DNA of 64,000 nucleotides from contig NZ_LPUX01000065.1 in assembly GCF_001651865.1 (NCBI RefSeq), positions 29,198 through 93,197 on the forward strand, in the 5' to 3' direction. This document shows, in pieces, positions 1 to 8,178 of the stretch; position 1 is the first letter of the stretch, and each line of letters begins with the position of its first letter. A program made the translations under genes and the position numbers. The notes under the pieces were generated by a model. The model was not told where the DNA came from and ran no database searches. It worked only from the letters and a program-made list of their open reading frames with translations. This DNA is from Sinorhizobium glycinis (GTDB taxonomy: Bacteria > Pseudomonadota > Alphaproteobacteria > Rhizobiales > Rhizobiaceae).

Positions 1-1200
1 GGATCCGGGGCCCTCGTCTATGGCCCTCCGGGGACAGGCAAGACCCAGTTCGGCCAGGCATTCGCGAATGCCCTTGGATTGAAATTCGTGTCAACAACCG
101 TCGGTAAATGGCAAAAGGCAGGTCACCTCGACGACACACTCCGGGCGATGCACCAGAGCTTCGCCGACGCAGCGGCAGCAGACGGTGCGGTTCTCTTCAT
201 CGACGAATTTGACAGCCTCGGCCATCGAGGAATGCTGCATGGAGAGAGGTATCAACTCTACTGGCAAATGGTCATAAACGAGTTTCTCAGCCTGATGACG
301 AGATTGCCCGACGGTGTCATCGTCATTGGAGCCACGAACTACCGCGAACTCATAGACCCGGCGGTCCTGCGAAGCGGCCGGATCGAGGAGCATTTCGAAC
401 TTTCGCTTCCGGACAATCAGACACGCGCCGAGATCCTCAGCTACCACTTGAAGGGTGTGATCGACGCAGCGTCTCTGGCGGACTCCGTCGCGAATCTTGA
501 AGGAATGTCGGGATCCGACCTCGAGAAGGTGGCCCGCAATGCTAGGCGGCGGTCACGCGCCAAGGGACGCGCGGTTGGGATCGAGGACGTGGCTGCCGTT
601 CTGCCGGCCCGGGTGAAGTATTCGCCCGAGGCGCAATTTCGCTTGGGAGTTCACGAGAGCGGTCACGCAATGGTAGCTCTGGCAGTCGGTTTCGCCAAGA
701 CCGCAACGATAACCGTTCGCCAGACCTTCGATCCGCGCGCACATTCGAACGCTGGGGGAGAAACGTCCTACGAGCTGTTTGAAGATTGGGTCCCTACAGA
801 GAACTCGCTGCTCGACAGGATCGCCGTCGCGTTAGCAGGTATGGCAGCAGAGCAGGTCATATTCGGCGACCGTTCGCTCGGCTCAGGCGGCGTCGACGGC
901 AGCGATGTAGAGAGAGCCACGACGATTGCCCGAAGGCTGGTGGCCTCATACGGCCTGGGCAGCACACCGATCTTCATCAAGGACATTGAAGCCCTCAAGG
1001 ATTCGCCACTGCCGGCGGTCATCGAAGACGAGGTCATGCAGATCCTTGACGCGCAGTACCAACGAGTTCTGGAAATGCTTGAAATGGAAGGAGACCAGAT
1101 TGTTGCGCTTGCAAAGGATTCGATGCTCCACAGGTCCGTGAGGGTGGAAAGCCGGAACGGAGCTGTGCTGCCAGATCCGGGGGCAGCCCCAGATGGGTGA
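1..1200 (+). CDS. AAA+ ATPase with M41 (FtsH-type) zinc peptidase domain, 5' partial
   Basis: The reading frame is open from base 1, so the gene begins left of the window. The Walker A motif GPPGTGKT is encoded at 22-45, followed by Walker B (LFIDEFDS), an AAA+ second region of homology (ATNYRELIDPAVLRSGRIEEH) split here by position only as residues after Walker B, and a helical lid. The peptidase domain has the zinc motif HESGH at 652-666 and the downstream acidic ligand region DVERAT typical of M41. The protein probably unfolds and degrades substrates in an ATP-dependent way. No membrane segment is visible in the part present, unlike housekeeping FtsH, whose anchors are N-terminal. It sits in a mobile island, so it is likely an accessory paralogue and not the essential ftsH. 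The target is unknown. Confidence 0.85.
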   Translation, partial: GSGALVYGPPGTGKTQFGQAFANALGLKFVSTTVGKWQKAGHLDDTLRAMHQSFADAAAADGAVLFIDEFDSLGHRGMLHGERYQLYWQMVINEFLSLMTRLPDGVIVIGATNYRELIDPAVLRSGRIEEHFELSLPDNQTRAEILSYHLKGVIDAASLADSVANLEGMSGSDLEKVARNARRRSRAKGRAVGIEDVAAVLPARVKYSPEAQFRLGVHESGHAMVALAVGFAKTATITVRQTFDPRAHSNAGGETSYELFEDWVPTENSLLDRIAVALAGMAAEQVIFGDRSLGSGGVDGSDVERATTIARRLVASYGLGSTPIFIKDIEALKDSPLPAVIEDEVMQILDAQYQRVLEMLEMEGDQIVALAKDSMLHRSVRVESRNGAVLPDPGAAPDG

Positions 1201-1655
1201 GCCACCCCACAAGACGCTTCTTCAAGCCCTGCTCGAGGTCGGCTTTCGCCCGCTGCGAAGGATTCGCATCCTTGTCGGTCAGGGGAGGCCCCGGGAGAAG
1301 TTGCGGATATTTCGCCGCACCCGCAAATCGCACTGGGGTGATAATCACAAGTTCGACAGATGAGCGCTTCATCGCGTCAGCTCGTCGGCAAAAGCACCAA
1401 GCCCCTGCAGGTTGCGTGAAATGATCAGGATTTCGGATTGCAAGATGTACGTGACGTCCACGCAGGTGCTGTTCTGGGCGGCCCGCCGTCGCAGTGGTAC
1501 AAGAGCGACTTGAAAGGCTATCTCCCCATCATCGTCCAGAAGGACGGCCGCAGCCTCCGCAAGGAGGACAGGCTTTTCAAGTTCTCAAGCGGGGACAGCA
1601 TAGAATGTGCCCACCTGCCTCGTAGGACGAAGACAAGCCGCTTCGTCCGCGTTCG
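1201..1655. other. Spacer without a convincing gene
   Basis: About 455 bases between the M41 gene and a convergent secreted-protein gene. A short plus-strand frame at 1438-1692 has a protein-like stretch (QWYKSDLKGYLPIIVQKDGR) but no clear ribosome site and overlaps the end of the next gene. It may be the remnant of a decayed gene. Confidence 0.4.
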
Positions 1656-2681
1656 CTATCGCACTATGTTCAGCGGCCGACAGATTACTTGATGGCTGCC
1701 GATTGCCCCGCCCTCGCCCACGGGAACACCTGTGCCATTGATGCCGATGGCATACTCGCCATCTGGACACATGCTTCGGTTGCCCATTCGGCCGGAAGTG
1801 GGATTTCCGCCAGTATATGTCCTTAATCCGTCCAAAGCTCGCCTGTGGGCCGCAGTTTGGGAGTCCAGGGCCTCTGTCAGCCAAGCAGCCTGGTTCTGTA
1901 GTGCATCTAGGCTGGCTTGCAGGGTTGAGACAGTGGCACGGAGGCCTGCAACATCATCCTTGGCGGCCCCTAACAGGCTTTTGACAGTGAATGGCCCAGC
2001 AGACCCCTGACTGCTTCGAATGGTAATGAGCGCGCTCTTGTCTTTGTCCTTGCTGCATGTCAGGAAAATTTCGTCCCTTGCCTCCATAGGCTCCCGTGCC
2101 GACACCCTCTCTGCGCCATCACACTCAAACTTTTCATCTGACGGCTTTATGGAGATCTGTTCGAGGCTCCACGGCCCCACGCCGTGGAGGAGGATTGTAA
2201 AGGCGTCCTGTTCTGCGGTTACTTCGGTCAAGACTCCGAAAAACGGCTTTCCAGGGCACCCGCCCAAAATCGCCTTCACGACGTCGACATTCCAGTGTCG
2301 ATCCACGGTCGTCTGCAAAAAGGCCGAGGAGCCTTGAGCAAATGTCGAGTTCCTGAACCTGCTCCAATTTTGTTCCCAAGTCGCACTGTCAGATGTGGTT
2401 CCCAAAAAGGCGTCAACATAACTCACGACAGAGATGCCGAGATCGAGGGTAGATGACTTGGCTGAATCGAAGTTGCGAAATGTCTCCTGGCTAATGATTT
2501 GCTGGAAGACCGCAAATCGTTCATCTGAGGTAACCTGGGATGAAACGTCTGGCGTCACTCGGTTAGCTAGGATTGCACATGCGCTTGGGAGCGCTGACTG
2601 CGCTATTCCAGATTCCGTCCCCGCGAGCCAGAACGCCGCGGCACCGACGGATAGCCGCAATGCAATCTGAAGAGTTCCCAT
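1656..2681 (-). CDS. Predicted secreted protein of unknown function, 341 aa
   Basis: The start is set by a GGAGGT ribosome site six bases before the ATG at 2681; a longer frame upstream is not needed. The first ~27 residues form a signal peptide (MGTLQIALRL, hydrophobic core, then a GIAQSA cleavage region), so the product should be exported to the periplasm or beyond. The middle is mixed helix and strand, with a stretch around residues 240-285 rich in Leu, Ala and Gln that could form a coiled coil. The C-terminus is Gly-rich and carries two cysteines (MCPDGEYAIG and VICRPL) that might pair. I do not recognise a family. It faces the M41 gene convergently and is followed upstream by another small secreted protein gene on the same strand. 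Confidence 0.6.
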   Translation of the reverse strand: MGTLQIALRLSVGAAAFWLAGTESGIAQSALPSACAILANRVTPDVSSQVTSDERFAVFQQIISQETFRNFDSAKSSTLDLGISVVSYVDAFLGTTSDSATWEQNWSRFRNSTFAQGSSAFLQTTVDRHWNVDVVKAILGGCPGKPFFGVLTEVTAEQDAFTILLHGVGPWSLEQISIKPSDEKFECDGAERVSAREPMEARDEIFLTCSKDKDKSALITIRSSQGSAGPFTVKSLLGAAKDDVAGLRATVSTLQASLDALQNQAAWLTEALDSQTAAHRRALDGLRTYTGGNPTSGRMGNRSMCPDGEYAIGINGTGVPVGEGGAIGSHQVICRPLNIVR

Positions 2682-2779
2682 TTCAGACCTCCGATCTCGG
2701 ATTCCCATGTTTCGAGCATGGCTCGCTGCCCTGGTGCTTGATTTCCTCTGAACCTGGATTTCGAAAGAGTCCGCGTCAT

Positions 2780-3028
2780 CTATGGAGTAGACTGCTGGTA
2801 ACCGCAGACCTGGTTTCCGCTTGCCGTCGTGTAGCAGCTCGGGCCGCTGTACTGGCTGGTGCCATTTTGTTGGTTAAGCTGGTCAGTTCTTTGCTGCGCG
2901 GCCTGACTATCCTGCCGTTGCAGATCCGACTGTGCCTGCTGGCATAAGTAGTCATCGGAAGCGCACGCGGCGTATCCCGAATTCGGCAGCAAGATGACGA
3001 TTGAGAAAGCGATCAGTGTTCGAAACAT
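2780..3028 (-). CDS. Small secreted Gln/Cys-rich protein, 82 aa
   Basis: The ATG at 3028 has a strong GGAGGA site (CTAGGGAGGACGCC before the ATG). The protein opens with a clear signal peptide (MFRTLIAFSIVILLPNSGYA) and the mature part is about 60 residues, rich in Gln, Ser and Asn, with four cysteines arranged as two pairs (ACASDDYLC and PSCYTTASGNQVC). That pattern suggests a small disulfide-bonded periplasmic or extracellular protein. It resembles, in size and style only, other short rhizobial exported proteins of unknown function. It lies 98 bases upstream of the 341-residue secreted protein gene on the same strand, and may share its transcript. Confidence 0.6.
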   Translation of the reverse strand: MFRTLIAFSIVILLPNSGYAACASDDYLCQQAQSDLQRQDSQAAQQRTDQLNQQNGTSQYSGPSCYTTASGNQVCGYQQSTP

Positions 3029-3734
3029 GGCGTCCTCCCTAGAGCTTTGATGATCCTGAGGGTACGCATTGATGGACAACGAACTAGAAGCGCAAAAGCA
3101 CGCACCCGGTGGACCTCTCCTCGAAGTCCTCGGTTCATCGGCTACTATTTGATTCGGGTTAATCGAAGTCGCGACGGTAAGCCCCCGGTCGCAAACGTCA
3201 TATACCAGTAATTTAGGATGCCATAAATTACACTCAATTAAAAGAGGATTTTCTGACGCCACTAAACCAGTGCGTCATAAGGGCTTTTCCGGCATGGAGG
3301 CGAGGAAAGAATTCGCCGGACGTCACTGGGCAGTGAAATCAGCCCGGTGCCTGAGCATTGCAGAAATCATGCCACCGTCCCGGGACTGCGCTTCTGCGAC
3401 CGGCGTGCGAGACGTTTTAGGTTGGCGCTGGCGGCAGGCCCTCGTCGAGCCCGATGTCATTCCTCTTGCCGCACCGGCTTCGAAGTCGATCCTTACAAAG
3501 CGAGATCCGAGATCCTTGGAGAGATCGAGCGCGAAGGTGTTGCTGTGCCGAGAGCGTCAGCCCGAACAGGCTACGCCTGACCATCCAGCCAATAACGCGC
3601 CGGAGGACCGTCCGGGGCGGTACACCTCCCGTGAAGCAGCTCCGGTGGTTCAAACGGATGGCAACCATCTCGTTCGATTGCCCGAAGGGTGTAATGAGCG
3701 GGTGACCGCGAGCACGGCGGGTGATTGGCCGCAT

Positions 3735-3764
3735 AGAGGGCTTCCCATTGCGCGGAAGCCCTCT
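3735..3764. repeat. Perfect 11-bp inverted repeat
   Basis: AGAGGGCTTCC (3735-3745) and its exact complement GGAAGCCCTCT (3754-3764) enclose an 8-base loop. There is no T-run after it on either strand, so it may be a terminator-like structure or the end of a degraded element. Confidence 0.5.
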
Positions 3765-3844
3765 GAATTGGTGCGGGGGGCAGCATTGACTCTGATCATG
3801 GCTTGCTACCAGCTTCCACCCGATAATTGCTCTTTTGCAATGTA

Positions 3845-3864
3845 GAAGGGCGCTGTCGCCCTTC
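3845..3864. repeat. Perfect 8-bp inverted repeat
   Basis: GAAGGGCG (3845-3852) and CGCCCTTC (3857-3864) enclose CTGT. It could act as a weak terminator for transcription entering from the left. No T-run follows. Confidence 0.45.
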
Positions 3865-4166
3865 CAGCTAAATAAGGTTGCATCCGAACTCCATAAGCAG
3901 TATTAGTGATGAACGATATACGGGCTTGAAGGATTCATCCAGCTTTTCGCAGAAGCGAATTGTTGGCCTGCCATTATCTGAGTAAATTTTACAATTGGAT
4001 AGTTAACTGTCGGATTATCATATCCAGCAGTCATTGATACGCACGCACACAAAAGAACAACTATCTTGGTAGCAGTTATAACAATACCATGCCAAAGGTT
4101 ATTATCTCTGCGAATTAAGCGCAGCCATTGAAACTTCGTTGGGCAAACGAAAGTTGAGGTGCTTAG

Positions 4167-4442
4167 ATGATCAAGTACATCGCCACGCTATTGCTAGCGA
4201 TGTTTCTGGTGTCCGTTTGCGAGGCAACCGAGATAGCACTTCTTGGAACGAGGTCTCCGTTAAAGCAATCGCCGATCGTCCTTCTGGCGGCATGCCTGCC
4301 TTCCTATTCAGACTGCCTCCAGAGAGGAGATTCCTATTGCAGGGATCAGACTGCAAATACCTCCATCGCTTCGAGGGCCGTGGACTATGCAGCCTGCCTA
4401 AATCAGTACCAAAACGAATGCCGAAGAATGTACTGCGACTGA
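4167..4442 (+). CDS. Small secreted Cys-rich protein, 91 aa
   Basis: The ATG at 4167 follows a GAGGTG ribosome site. The N-terminus is a signal peptide (MIKYIATLLLAMFLVSVCEA). The mature part contains six cysteines spread as C-L-P, SDC, YC, AAC, EC and YC, with the short spacing typical of disulfide-stapled small proteins. The charged/Tyr-rich tail ends NECRRMYCD. The family is not recognised. It is the first of three small exported proteins transcribed in the same direction (4167-5268), each with its own ribosome site. Base composition is lower in GC than in the flanking chromosome. Confidence 0.6.
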   Translation: MIKYIATLLLAMFLVSVCEATEIALLGTRSPLKQSPIVLLAACLPSYSDCLQRGDSYCRDQTANTSIASRAVDYAACLNQYQNECRRMYCD

Positions 4443-4484
4443 ACCCACCAACCATAGATTTGAATTTCGAAATAGGGGGTAGCC

Positions 4485-4847
4485 ATGCGCTTCTTGGGGA
4501 ACAGTATACGCGTTTGTTCTTTATCGCTTTGCGTCTCGACATTGCTAGGGTTGCTCAATGGCCCGAGCGCTTCGTTCGCTCAATCAAAGCTAGCTCAAAA
4601 CGCCGCCCAAGCCATTTGCATCTGTGATCTACATAATGGATCTTATAGCGCTTGGTTCAGGACAAGGCCTTCTAACTGGGGAACACCTAATCCCCTAGCA
4701 ATATTTGCCTCATCATGTGCGGACACTGGTCTATGTGGCCCGATTTCAAGCACTCAATCCTTTGTCACAGGTAGCTACACAATTACGCCTTCGAGTTTCC
4801 AAACTATAGGTAATCTTCAGGGCGTTATTGGGACGCTCAGTCAATGA
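4485..4847 (+). CDS. Small secreted protein, 120 aa
   Basis: The ATG at 4485 has a purine-rich GGGGG site just upstream and lies 42 bases after the previous stop. Residues 1-33 form a signal peptide (hydrophobic core SLSLCVSTLLGLL, cleavage after SFAQ). The mature protein has four cysteines (ICICD and SSCADTGLC) and is otherwise rich in Ser, Thr, Asn and Gly, giving a beta-rich look. I do not recognise it. Position and orientation suggest co-expression with the small secreted genes on either side. Confidence 0.55.
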   Translation: MRFLGNSIRVCSLSLCVSTLLGLLNGPSASFAQSKLAQNAAQAICICDLHNGSYSAWFRTRPSNWGTPNPLAIFASSCADTGLCGPISSTQSFVTGSYTITPSSFQTIGNLQGVIGTLSQ

Positions 4848-4926
4848 TTATTGGCAGTATCCGTTCACATTGACCGAAAATTATATCAGAAAAAACGATG
4901 TGTTGTCGAATAGCCGGAGATGTCTA

Positions 4927-5268
4927 ATGAGAATCAAGTTTATGGGAGTATGCGCGGCCAGCTCGCTTTTATTAATGGTAAGCAGCGCATATCCTGGAAC
5001 GTCAACCACGATTTGTTGGGGTCAATTCAAAACATCTGACGATTGCCTTCGTGATGATGTACAAAATAACTGCAGTAATACCTGCTCTTTAAATACGTAC
5101 GAAACGTTCTATCCGTGTGGCTCCGGCGGAAACAGCGGGTTTAGTCCTAGTTATGCTTGCGAAGCGGTTTGCGGTCGGCCACTCAATAATGGCTGTACGA
5201 TCAAAGCTGGACCAGGCACGGGCGGCAATCAGTGCGGGTATAGGTGGGCCACCGTAGTATGTGATTAG
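4927..5268 (+). CDS. Small secreted Cys-rich protein, 113 aa
   Basis: The start at 4927 is chosen because it has a GGAGA site (AGCCGGAGATGTCTA before ATG) and begins a proper signal peptide (MRIKFMGVCAASSLLLMVSS); a longer frame from 4828 would overlap the previous gene. The mature region holds about ten cysteines (for example ICWG, DCLRD, NCSNTC, YPCGSG, ACEAVCG, GCTIK, QCGYR and a terminal VVCD), an even number consistent with several disulfides. Family unknown. A Cys-rich secreted fold such as a toxin, inhibitor or adhesin is possible, but nothing in the sequence decides between these. Confidence 0.6.
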   Translation: MRIKFMGVCAASSLLLMVSSAYPGTSTTICWGQFKTSDDCLRDDVQNNCSNTCSLNTYETFYPCGSGGNSGFSPSYACEAVCGRPLNNGCTIKAGPGTGGNQCGYRWATVVCD

Positions 5269-5395
5269 GTGAAAGTTGGCGGCTTTGAAGGCTCGACCGT
5301 TGGTTTGTCCGTTCGGGGCGAGAAGCCGTCGTCCGGCATCAGCGTTGTGCGGCTACACGTGGCACCGACTTTCGACTGCGGTGTTCGAACCGACC

Positions 5396-5834
5396 ATGGA
5401 GGTCGTCCTCGAGCATGAAATGCTCACCACACCGTTTGCGATCACATACGCGCGGTTAATCGACGGAGGTCTGGGAAGCGGCGTCTCGCGGGACGTTCTG
5501 CCGCCAGATCTCCGGAAGGCTCACGACGATCTCATCACGCTTCGCAACAAGCGTTTCGCGCATAATGCCGGGGAGGACTCGGTCACCGGGCATCTCGAGA
5601 TTAGATTGCAGAATGGCGTGTTCGACCTGAAACTCAATTTCAACATGGGCTTTCATGTCGGCGGAGCGCTGGGGGACGGCTGGTCATGTTCCTGATGAAC
5701 TGATGTTCGATCGCTTTGGGAAGCAGGTTGATAGGCTAAGGAGGAAAACCGGCCGCGAGTGGAAGTTTCCCAATGGTCCTCCGCCTCCATTGGTCGCCAA
5801 TGACCCACTAACCTCCGCCGACCCGGATTCGTAA
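5396..5834 (+). pseudogene. HEPN-like protein gene with a frameshift
   Basis: The first part (ATG at 5396, frame 2) reads to a stop at 5695 and contains DLRKAHDDLITLRNKRFAHN, which resembles the HEPN RNase signature R-x(4-6)-H on a helix. After 5695 the neighbouring frame continues smoothly (HVPDELMFDRFGKQVDRLRR and on) to a stop at 5832-5834. Removing one G from the run GGGGG at about 5671-5675 joins the two into a single protein of roughly 145 residues. Either the gene is broken or the sequence has a homopolymer error. The start is uncertain: another ATG lies at 5420 and the ribosome sites are weak. It converges with, and slightly overlaps, the nuclease-like gene on the other strand. Confidence 0.5.
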
Positions 5835-6659
5835 TACACTGAGTGCTCGATGAGGCGGTGGCCCATCGACCACCACGACTTCAGGAAGGCTGTCCTCCGC
5901 AAGCAAGCCAGTGCTTGTCACCGAAACCTGTAACAGCTCGTCTTGTAGAAAATATGCGGTTGTGCTGTTGCCTCGGGGAAAGCGTGCCGCTCCGAGTGTC
6001 GCTCTGTGTTGGAACTGCCTCGCGTATGTGATGGTCATAAGGGCGTCGACCGTCTTACTCCAGTCCGTGCGTAGAGAAAGTGTCGCATCTCGACCGGCTC
6101 GACCCGACACGAGTCGCACGATGAAGTCGGCGAGGGTCTGTGACCCCGCAGTCTTGCCGGGGACGTTGGAAGGATGCATTTGGGACCAGTCCGGGGATCT
6201 CGGCGGCCCATTCCAGTGACGGTCAATGACGCCATAGCGACCACACTGAGCGGCTGGTCCACCGTGGTGGAAATTCAGCTTGGCCAATTTGTATATCGGT
6301 TCTTCGAAGTCGAAGATTGGCCAGTTCTGGAAAAGGTCTAGCTGCAGCTTGTCCTGAAGCCTGCTGATTTTGACCGTGCCGCGTTGCGAAGCCATTTTTG
6401 CTTGAATGAGCGACGCTCGACGCCGGCCCGTATCTTCGTCGTCCACTACGAGCAGGAGGTCGGCAAGTTCACAAAGCGCTCGCACCTTGTGCGTACTCTT
6501 GAATCTGACCCTCGGCGCTTGATGCGTGAAGACCGCGCTCAGCTCAATCCTCACACCATGAGGCGCGAGGATGCGACGCCAGTTCCTTGCGATCGTCGGA
6601 ACTGCGTGGCTTGTCACCGCAGCTACCAAGCCGGGCTCTGTTCTCGGCACATTGATCAT
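5808..6659 (-). CDS. Hypothetical protein with a PD-(D/E)xK nuclease-like signature, 283 aa
   Basis: I chose the ATG at 6659 because a GAGGGG site lies 8 bases upstream; an upstream ATG at 6716 and a TTG at 6752 lack such a site. Residues 62-89 read CELADLLLVVDD, then ASLIQAKM, which matches the spacing of a restriction-endonuclease-like core: Asp67, then Gln86-Ala-Lys88 (a QxK variant of ExK). The rest has no recognised domain, with a His/Trp-rich middle (LNFHHGGPAAQCGRYGVIDR). It is probably a cytoplasmic nuclease or a relative that kept only the fold. It overlaps the end of the HEPN-like gene convergently by 27 bases, in an island full of defence genes. The functional call is inference. 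Confidence 0.5.
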   Translation of the reverse strand: MINVPRTEPGLVAAVTSHAVPTIARNWRRILAPHGVRIELSAVFTHQAPRVRFKSTHKVRALCELADLLLVVDDEDTGRRRASLIQAKMASQRGTVKISRLQDKLQLDLFQNWPIFDFEEPIYKLAKLNFHHGGPAAQCGRYGVIDRHWNGPPRSPDWSQMHPSNVPGKTAGSQTLADFIVRLVSGRAGRDATLSLRTDWSKTVDALMTITYARQFQHRATLGAARFPRGNSTTAYFLQDELLQVSVTSTGLLAEDSLPEVVVVDGPPPHRALSVLRIRVGGG

Positions 6660-6967
6660 CGCTGGCGCCCCTCGCGATAGGCTCTGGCCGATCGCGGCGC
6701 TGGCAGATGAGGCCATCGCGATATAGACTGAAGGTGGCAGTTTCCTGGGCAAGCAATTATTCCCGAATTTTCAGCGACTTTATTTTCCGAGGAGCCAACC
6801 CAGAAATCCTCGGCGTCGAGGGCTGGCCGCCGGTTCATCGGCAGCCTTGATGCTAACTACCGAAGGCCGCGCCGAGAACGATGTAGGAACGTTGATTGGC
6901 GCGCGGGAAGAAATCACAACAAACCCGACTTCCAAGGTGACTACTACAGAGCTGATCTACGAGCTGT

Positions 6968-7600
6968 TCACCAGGCCTCGCTATCGGCGCGGGCGCGGTA
7001 GTATTCATCGATCGGGCGCTCCTCCAAGCCTTCGTCCGTCAGTCGGAGCTTGTAGACTGGAATGCGATGGTCGCGGCAAAGCCACATAACTCGCTCGTCG
7101 TCTGATCTGCTCGATCGAATCCCCAGAGTGACATGCCGGATGATAGGGATGGGAAAGTATTCCTCCCTCGAAAGTATCCTGACTTCCTTTTCGTAACTCC
7201 AATCCTTATGCTTGGAAGACAAGATTCTCCGGGCAACGGTTTCGGTGTTCATCCAATTGCGTCGCACTGGAAAGGAGTGAGAGGACCGATAATAAACTTC
7301 AACGAGGTCGGCTGCCGGAACAGGTATGTCGACCGCGATAAGCACGCCGCGAAACTGGTCTGCGTAGTGCGCCCACAGCAGATGCGAATACTTGACTTTC
7401 GACAGGGAACACACGCGGAATTCGTTCTTATGGCGGATTATGTCTTCCAGATAGCGACGGTCGTGGTGGTCGCTTGAAAAGAATTCAAACATACCTTCCA
7501 TCGGATCGTTTAGCTCGCCCCAATTGGCGCAGAAGAGGCGCCGGGACTCTATGATTTCATCAGTGTATCGGTTGAGAGCGCGGTATTTGTAAAGGATCAT
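6968..7600 (-). CDS. DUF2971 family protein, 210 aa
   Basis: The ATG at 7600 follows a GAGG site; a TTG two codons earlier is less likely. The protein has the hallmarks of DUF2971: LYKYRALN at the start, LFCANWGELNDPMEGMFEFF, a conserved RVCSLSK, then LLWAHYADQFRGVLIAVDI, and near the end a KDWSYEKEVRIL block. Length is near the family norm. DUF2971 proteins are cytoplasmic, of unproven function, and have been compared with ADP-ribosyltransferase folds. They often occur in mobile or defence islands. Here it is a single-gene unit between the nuclease-like gene and the deaminase. A role in defence or as a toxin is inferred from context only. Confidence 0.75.
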   Translation of the reverse strand: MILYKYRALNRYTDEIIESRRLFCANWGELNDPMEGMFEFFSSDHHDRRYLEDIIRHKNEFRVCSLSKVKYSHLLWAHYADQFRGVLIAVDIPVPAADLVEVYYRSSHSFPVRRNWMNTETVARRILSSKHKDWSYEKEVRILSREEYFPIPIIRHVTLGIRSSRSDDERVMWLCRDHRIPVYKLRLTDEGLEERPIDEYYRARADSEAW

Positions 7601-8178
7601 CGGCAACCTCTTTATTGCCGATCTTCTCTCACGTATTGGTTGAACTCTCGTTAAAGCGCAGGGCCGATCTTACAGAAGTCGCCTCCACTCCCTCATTTTC
7701 TCCTGCTTTTGCTTCTTCGAGCCTTTTCCAAGCGCATCGAAACTCCGGGACCCACATTGGGGAGGTCATGGACGCGAGGTGACGAGGCAGGACAAATCAG
7801 GGGCCGGCGAACCGAAGATGAAGACGAACCTAGAAGGACAAACCTCTACAATTCACCAGGCAAGGAGCCGTGCTGAAATTTTGTTTCGCGGAGCCTCAGG
7901 CGCCGCTGACGGCCTTATTCTCGATTCTCAAGTCGTTATCTCTGATAACATACGGACCGCGCCGCGTTTCAGGGCGGTCAAGCACGTTCTGTGCGGCGTC
8001 AGTCATGATTGTCCACAGACGATCTCCCCGAGACTGGCCAGAAACTGCTTCTCGCTTGACAGCTTTCGCTTCCATGATGTCATCCCTCCGAGGATATTTC
8101 GACTCGACTCTACAATGATTAACGGCAGCGCGAAATCACAATCGCCTTTGAGCCGTTAAGTTCCGATTAAGGTGTGAC
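7601..8178. other. Long leader upstream of the deaminase gene
   Basis: About 580 bases with no supported gene; the short frames at 7779 and 7870 have no good ribosome site or recognisable content. A perfect 8-bp inverted repeat (TTAACGGC at 8119-8126, GCCGTTAA at 8152-8159) sits just before the deaminase start. In characterised AvcID systems the deaminase gene is preceded by an inhibitory non-coding RNA (AvcI), so this leader is where such an RNA would be expected. No sequence match to AvcI can be claimed. Confidence 0.4.
8119..8159 (+). promoter_or_regulatory. Inverted repeat just upstream of the deaminase
   Basis: TTAACGGC and GCCGTTAA form a perfect 8-bp stem around a 25-base loop, ending 19 bases before the GTG start at 8179. 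It may fold in the mRNA leader, be part of a regulatory RNA, or be a protein operator. Confidence 0.4.

Larger units (their letters stand above)
3029..4166. other. Long spacer with decayed coding remnants and two hairpins
   Basis: About 1.1 kb without a gene I can support. A 191-codon plus-strand frame (3270-3845) and a second frame at 3347-3580 look like broken pieces of older genes and lack good ribosome sites. Two perfect hairpins lie at 3735-3764 and 3845-3864. From about 3880 to 4140 the sequence is distinctly AT-rich and probably holds the promoter of the small secreted protein genes that follow. Confidence 0.45.

Noticed and set aside
3270..3845. 191-codon plus-strand frame
   Set aside because: No ribosome site and a low-complexity, patchy protein; competing frames in the same stretch look equally broken. 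Treated as remnants.
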